Assembly: GCF_000384075.1 (NCBI RefSeq)
Contig: NZ_KB913025.1
Coordinates: 4,187,936 to 4,251,935, forward strand
Reading direction: 5' to 3'
DNA: 64,000 bases
Origin: Methylovulum miyakonense HT12
Lineage (GTDB): Bacteria; Pseudomonadota; Gammaproteobacteria; Methylococcales; Methylomonadaceae
Shown here: piece by piece, positions 60,567 through 64,000 of the stretch
Layout: every line of letters begins with the position of its first letter
Numbering within the stretch: position 1 is the stretch's first letter
Translations under genes and position numbers: made by a program
Notes under the pieces: generated by a model
The model's database searches: none
What the model saw: only the letters and a program-made list of their open reading frames with translations
Told to the model about the DNA's origin: nothing

Positions 60567-62045
60567 TTAATCCGGCATTCGGGTCGGCAAACTAAAACTG
60601 AATGCCGTACCTCGCCCCAATTGGCTGTCCGCCGTGATGCCGCTGCCATGCAATTGCACAATGCGTTTGCAGATCAGCAAGCCCAAACCGCCGCCACCGT
60701 GTTTTTTGCTGGCGTTTTGCCGTAACGGCGAATGGCGGTCAAATAGCCCTGCCAGTTGTTGCGGGCTGATGCCTTCGCCGGTGTCGGCAATGCGGAGGCT
60801 GACGGTGTCGGGGCCGGGTTTGACGGTTACCGTAATGCTGCCATTGGCGGGCGTGTGGCGCAGCGCGTTATCCAGCAAGTTGGTCAACACCCGTTCGATC
60901 ATGGCGATGTCGGCAAACACCGGCGTCAGTTCTTCCGGCCAAACTACGCTAATGTTCACCGCTTTGGTTTCGGCGGCGAGCTGGAATTTTTGCAGAACGT
61001 CTTGCGCCAATTCCTGGATAAAAAAAGTCTCGCAATTAGGAGAGGTGGCTTCGCATTCCAGCTTGGCGAGTTCAAACAATTCGCCCGCCAATAAGTTGAC
61101 CCTGCGGCTTTGCCGCACCGCCACCGACAAATAGCGTTGCCGTTCTGCCAACGGCAAATCATCGGCCTTGCGCAACACGGTTTCCAAATAGCCTTGCAGC
61201 GACGTAAGCGGTGTCCGCAAGTCATGGGAAACATCGGCGATCATTTCACGGCGCAGCTCGTCTTGGTGTTTGATCAGCTGCATCTGGTTGCCGATGCGCT
61301 CCGCCATGCGCTCGAAGGTGCGCGACAAAACGCCGATCTCGTCGCCGCTGGCGGTGATTTTTGGGCAGACGTGCAAGCCGCCGACAAAATCCGCCTCCTC
61401 AAACGCCGCCACGGTGCAAGTCAACGCATCCAAACGCCGGGTAATCGCCGCAAACACACCCAAGCCCACCAACAGGGTCAACAGCAAAGCACCCATCCCT
61501 ACCCATATCGCGCTCTGGAAAACATGGCCTTGCCAAACCTGATCCGCTTGTTGCTGGTAAGCGTCGCCCGTCAGGATGATGTACAAAAAACCCACCGGGA
61601 TGCCGTCTTGCTGCAAGGCCGTCGCACTGAACACACTGGGCTGTTCTGGGATACGCGGATTGTCGCCGGACAGGGGCAAGGGCTGGTGTGCCAAAAAAGC
61701 CCGGATGGGTTCTAGCCGAACTTGCGTCAGTTGCACCCGTCCGGGTGGGGCTTGATGCGCCTTAATCACGCCGTCTTTATCCAACAAATACACCTCAATG
61801 CTGGGGTTGACCACCATCAGCATGTGGAACAGCTCGCCGATGGCGGCGGTGTCCAGATTATTGGCCTTCACTAAGGGCCAATGGTCGGCGATGTGCTTGG
61901 CGAGGTCTTGGCTGAGCCTTTGCACGATTTCTTGCTGGTGGCGTTTGGCGGCAAAAAAATCCAAAGCACCGCACAAGCCGCCAAATAACAGGATCAATAC
62001 GGCAAAAGTCAAGGCGATGCGGCTGTACAGGGATTTCAATTTCAT
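60567..62045 (-). CDS. Sensor histidine kinase
   Basis: ATG at 62045 overlaps the response-regulator stop by one base (TAATG). The 492-residue protein has two membrane helices (about 8-30 and 173-197) around a periplasmic sensor, a HAMP domain, the H-box ADVSHDLRTPLTSLQGYLE, N-box LTNLLDNALRHTP, and G-boxes IADTGEGISPQQ and HGGGGLGLLIC. It phosphorylates the adjacent OmpR-type regulator. Signal unknown. Confidence 0.9.
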   Translation of the reverse strand: MKLKSLYSRIALTFAVLILLFGGLCGALDFFAAKRHQQEIVQRLSQDLAKHIADHWPLVKANNLDTAAIGELFHMLMVVNPSIEVYLLDKDGVIKAHQAPPGRVQLTQVRLEPIRAFLAHQPLPLSGDNPRIPEQPSVFSATALQQDGIPVGFLYIILTGDAYQQQADQVWQGHVFQSAIWVGMGALLLTLLVGLGVFAAITRRLDALTCTVAAFEEADFVGGLHVCPKITASGDEIGVLSRTFERMAERIGNQMQLIKHQDELRREMIADVSHDLRTPLTSLQGYLETVLRKADDLPLAERQRYLSVAVRQSRRVNLLAGELFELAKLECEATSPNCETFFIQELAQDVLQKFQLAAETKAVNISVVWPEELTPVFADIAMIERVLTNLLDNALRHTPANGSITVTVKPGPDTVSLRIADTGEGISPQQLAGLFDRHSPLRQNASKKHGGGGLGLLICKRIVQLHGSGITADSQLGRGTAFSFSLPTRMPD

Positions 62046-62752
62046 TAAACGGCATCCCCGCCGTCGGCAAATTTGTAACCCACGCCCCAAACAGTTTGGA
62101 TGAATTGTGGTTTGGCGGCGTTGCGCTCGATTTTGCCACGCAAGCGGTTGATGTGGGAGTTGACCGTATGCTCATAGCCGTCATGCTGGTAGCCCCAGAC
62201 TTGGTCAAGCAAGGCCAAACGCGTGAAAGCCTTGCCCGGATGGCGGGCAAAAAACAACAACAATTCAAATTCCTTGGCGGTCAAGGTCACGGCTTGCCCG
62301 GCCAATTTAACTTCGTGCTTGAGCGGATCAATCAGCAAATCTTGGTAGCTCAGCACCCCGGTTTTGACATGTAGACTATGTTCCAGGGCATTAATGCGCC
62401 GGAACAAAGCGCGGATGCGAGCCGCCAATTCCGACACCGAAAACGGCTTGCCCAAATAATCGTCCGCGCCCAGCTCCAAGCCCAACACCCGCTGGTTTTC
62501 TTGGGATTTCGCGCTAATCATGATAATCGGCAGATAATGGGGCATCAGCCGGACTTGCCGGCAAATTTCCAAGCCATCCAAACCGGGCAGCATCAAATCC
62601 AGCACCAGCAAATCATAGTGTTGCGATTTCAGTTTATGCAGGCCGCTTAAACCGTCGATAGCCAGCTCGACTAAAAAACCTTCATCACGCAAGTTAATGT
62701 CGAGCATATCGCCAATATCCGGGTCATCTTCAATAATCAGCAGTCGTTTCAT
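62045..62752 (-). CDS. OmpR-family response regulator
   Basis: The 235-residue protein has a receiver (LLIIEDDPDIGDML, phospho-Asp in LLVLDLMLPGLDGLEIC, ISAKSQENQRV) and a winged helix (VTLTAKEFELLLFFARHPGKAFTRLALLDQVWGYQHDGYEHTVNSHINRLRGKIE). The C-terminus VQTVWGVGYKFAD is standard. It is first in the operon with the kinase; targets unknown. Confidence 0.95.
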   Translation of the reverse strand: MKRLLIIEDDPDIGDMLDINLRDEGFLVELAIDGLSGLHKLKSQHYDLLVLDLMLPGLDGLEICRQVRLMPHYLPIIMISAKSQENQRVLGLELGADDYLGKPFSVSELAARIRALFRRINALEHSLHVKTGVLSYQDLLIDPLKHEVKLAGQAVTLTAKEFELLLFFARHPGKAFTRLALLDQVWGYQHDGYEHTVNSHINRLRGKIERNAAKPQFIQTVWGVGYKFADGGDAV

Positions 62753-62782
62753 AGTAAGGCCAAGGTAAAGTTTCCGGCATTA

Positions 62783-63049
62783 TCACCAGCAAGCACAAGC
62801 TTGGCAATTCACTTTTTGGGGATGCTTTTGTGATAGTTTTGTGATTTTTCTACCATTTAGGATAGGTAATGGCAATTTTGGTGCGTTAGCATAAGCCAAA
62901 TCACCCACTTTTTGGGTCAAATAGACGACTGACAATATCAAAGCAAACAACACCAATCGCCGCTCTTTCAGCTCGAACAGCCTGAAGCGGTTGGGATGGG
63001 ATGTCCGGTACGGACTGAAGCCAGCGATCAATTCCTGCGTGAGCTTCAT
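62783..63049 (-). CDS. Small hypothetical membrane-associated protein
   Basis: The 88-residue frame starts at an ATG with a strong AGGAGG-type ribosome site about 6 bp upstream. It has a basic N-terminal half (SPYRTSHPNRFRLFELKERR), one hydrophobic segment (LVLFALILSVVYL) and a basic tail with two Cys (CQACACW). The hydrophobic segment may be a membrane anchor. Family not recognised. It follows another unknown gene by 30 bp. Confidence 0.5.
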   Translation of the reverse strand: MKLTQELIAGFSPYRTSHPNRFRLFELKERRLVLFALILSVVYLTQKVGDLAYANAPKLPLPILNGRKITKLSQKHPQKVNCQACACW

Positions 63050-63079
63050 CCCTTCCTCCTTAAACTCGTACCTTAGTTC

Positions 63080-63472
63080 TTATTCTCCTACCGTAGGCCA
63101 AACCACCATCTGCATATCCGCGTCCCCGTGTTGGACAAGGTAAATATTGGGCGGGAAGCATTCACGGCAGTCTGGCTTGGCGCCCGCTTCTATCGCCGAC
63201 AACCATTGCTTAAGCTCATTCATTTGCGACATGGCGGCCTCCGCTAATATCAGCCCGGCTAAGCGCGCCATTTCGGAAGACCAATGAAACGTTAAAATGG
63301 GCACCACTCCAAGGTCATAACCCTGGCCCGTCTTTCCGGCCTTATAATGGGTTACCGACACCAGCCCGCTTTCCGCCGCGGCCTGGGCCAACGCTTTGTA
63401 ATGATCTATTTGTTGTTTACGTTCTGATAACGTGGCCGGCAACAACCCAAGCCAATCCGTACGCATTTCCAT
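63080..63472 (-). CDS. Hypothetical protein, probably 5'-truncated
   Basis: From ATG at 63472 (MEMRTDWLGLLPATL) the product has 130 residues, including a helical QQIDHYKALAQAAAESGL, an HYKAGKTGQGYDLGVVPILTFHWSSEMARLAG block and a Cys pair in KPDCRECFPP. The frame is open upstream to about 63799, and residues just before this Met (NYWAYHCPYDLAI) also look coding. The real start may therefore be further left or lost at the ISAs1 insertion. Not recognised. Confidence 0.5.
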   Translation of the reverse strand: MEMRTDWLGLLPATLSERKQQIDHYKALAQAAAESGLVSVTHYKAGKTGQGYDLGVVPILTFHWSSEMARLAGLILAEAAMSQMNELKQWLSAIEAGAKPDCRECFPPNIYLVQHGDADMQMVVWPTVGE

Positions 63473-63783
63473 TATGGCGAGGTCGTAGGGGCAGTGGTAA
63501 GCCCAATAATTTTTGACCGTTCCGGGCTGAAAGCATCGCCAGCCGTCACTTGGATGCCTACCCCATGCACACTGGCATTGTTGATTGGGATGGCGGGATT
63601 TGAATAGGCAGATTGCCGTTGTTGCGGTGGCCTGAAATGCGCTTAGGCTACCGGCGACAAAATGGGAGAGCTTGTAGAGATAAAACAGCAAATTGGGAGG
63701 GAAACTTGCCAGGGCAATCGCGCTACCTCTATCCCTTGACGTAACAAGGGTAATAAAATAGGCGATTTGCAGAGAGAACAAGG

Positions 63784-64000
63784 ATGCTGCCCAATCCACA
63801 GCCGTATTTCCAAGAAATTAAAGACCCCCGCCGCGAGACAAAAAACAAACTGCACCGGTTAAGCGACATCCTAATGATAGTGCTGTGCGCGGTGCTCAGT
63901 GGCATAGAAGACTGGGTGGGGATGGAGGAATTTGCCAAGGAAAAAGAGAGTTGGTTGCGTGGCTTCCTGGTATTGACCAATGGCATACCCTCCCATGACA
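63784..64000 (+). CDS. ISAs1-family transposase, 3' part beyond the window
   Basis: The frame from ATG at 63784 runs off the right edge with 72 residues visible: PYFQEIKDPRRETKNKLHRL, SDILMIVLCAVLSGIEDW, EEFAKEKESWLRGFL and TNGIPSHD. This is the DDE_Tnp_1-associated N-terminal domain of ISAs1 transposases. An AAGGA ribosome site precedes the ATG. The left end of the element must lie between about 63700 and 63784 but I could not fix it. Confidence 0.85.
   Translation, partial: MLPNPQPYFQEIKDPRRETKNKLHRLSDILMIVLCAVLSGIEDWVGMEEFAKEKESWLRGFLVLTNGIPSHD

Overview
The window looks like an accessory, rearranged segment of a gammaproteobacterial chromosome. Base composition is intermediate. Support comes from a Chp/Pil-type chemosensory operon, an ArsM/ArsS arsenosugar-type cluster, beta-class GST, HxlR, TetR and LysR regulators, and remnants of IS1, IS630, IS1595 and ISAs1. 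A Methylococcales-like host is my impression from the gene mix, not something shown by a marker. I saw no rRNA, tRNA or CRISPR.

1-6.4 kb is a mobile-element graveyard. It holds a partial hypothetical gene, a 124-bp MITE, an IS630 copy split over two frames, a glycine-zipper lipoprotein, a KfrA-like DNA-binding protein, a Phd/PIN toxin-antitoxin pair with a palindromic operator, and an IS1 remnant that itself carries a second MITE.

6.4-43.6 kb is a long run of small, mostly single-gene units: short-chain dehydrogenases, hydrolases, GSTs, GNAT acetyltransferases, VOC, DUF1330, SnoaL, CMD, GFA and flavin enzymes, each often next to its own HxlR, TetR or LysR regulator. Alkylation repair appears as an ada-alkA operon and a separate Tag-like glycosylase. 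Many genes are broken: an SMR transporter, a flavin reductase, a PPOX protein, a GNAT and an EamA fragment. One locus (metallophosphoesterase, CuA-like cupredoxin, Tat-signal haloacid dehalogenase) exists in two copies with reciprocal truncations. An attC-like site suggests that some genes came in as integron cassettes.

43.7-50.0 kb is a leftward Chp/Pil-type signalling operon: two response regulators, a CheW, a PilJ-like MCP and a large CheA/ChpA hybrid kinase. No CheR or CheB is seen.

50.2-59.8 kb is the most system-like part. Rightward lie a small CxxC periplasmic protein, an outer-membrane barrel, a GT2 glycosyltransferase, a membrane FAD/4Fe-4S fusion oxidoreductase and a GT87-like polyprenyl-sugar glycosyltransferase. 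They meet, tail to tail with a 4-bp overlap, a leftward ArsM-type methyltransferase, a CofC-like transferase and an ArsS-type radical SAM enzyme. A CMD peroxidase-like gene and a TetR regulator with three matching operators lie just beyond. The set is best read as an arsenosugar (or related organo-element glycoconjugate) pathway with added redox and lipid-sugar steps; the links are inference.

60.5-64 kb holds an OmpR-type two-component system, two unrecognised genes and the start of an ISAs1 transposase that runs off the window.
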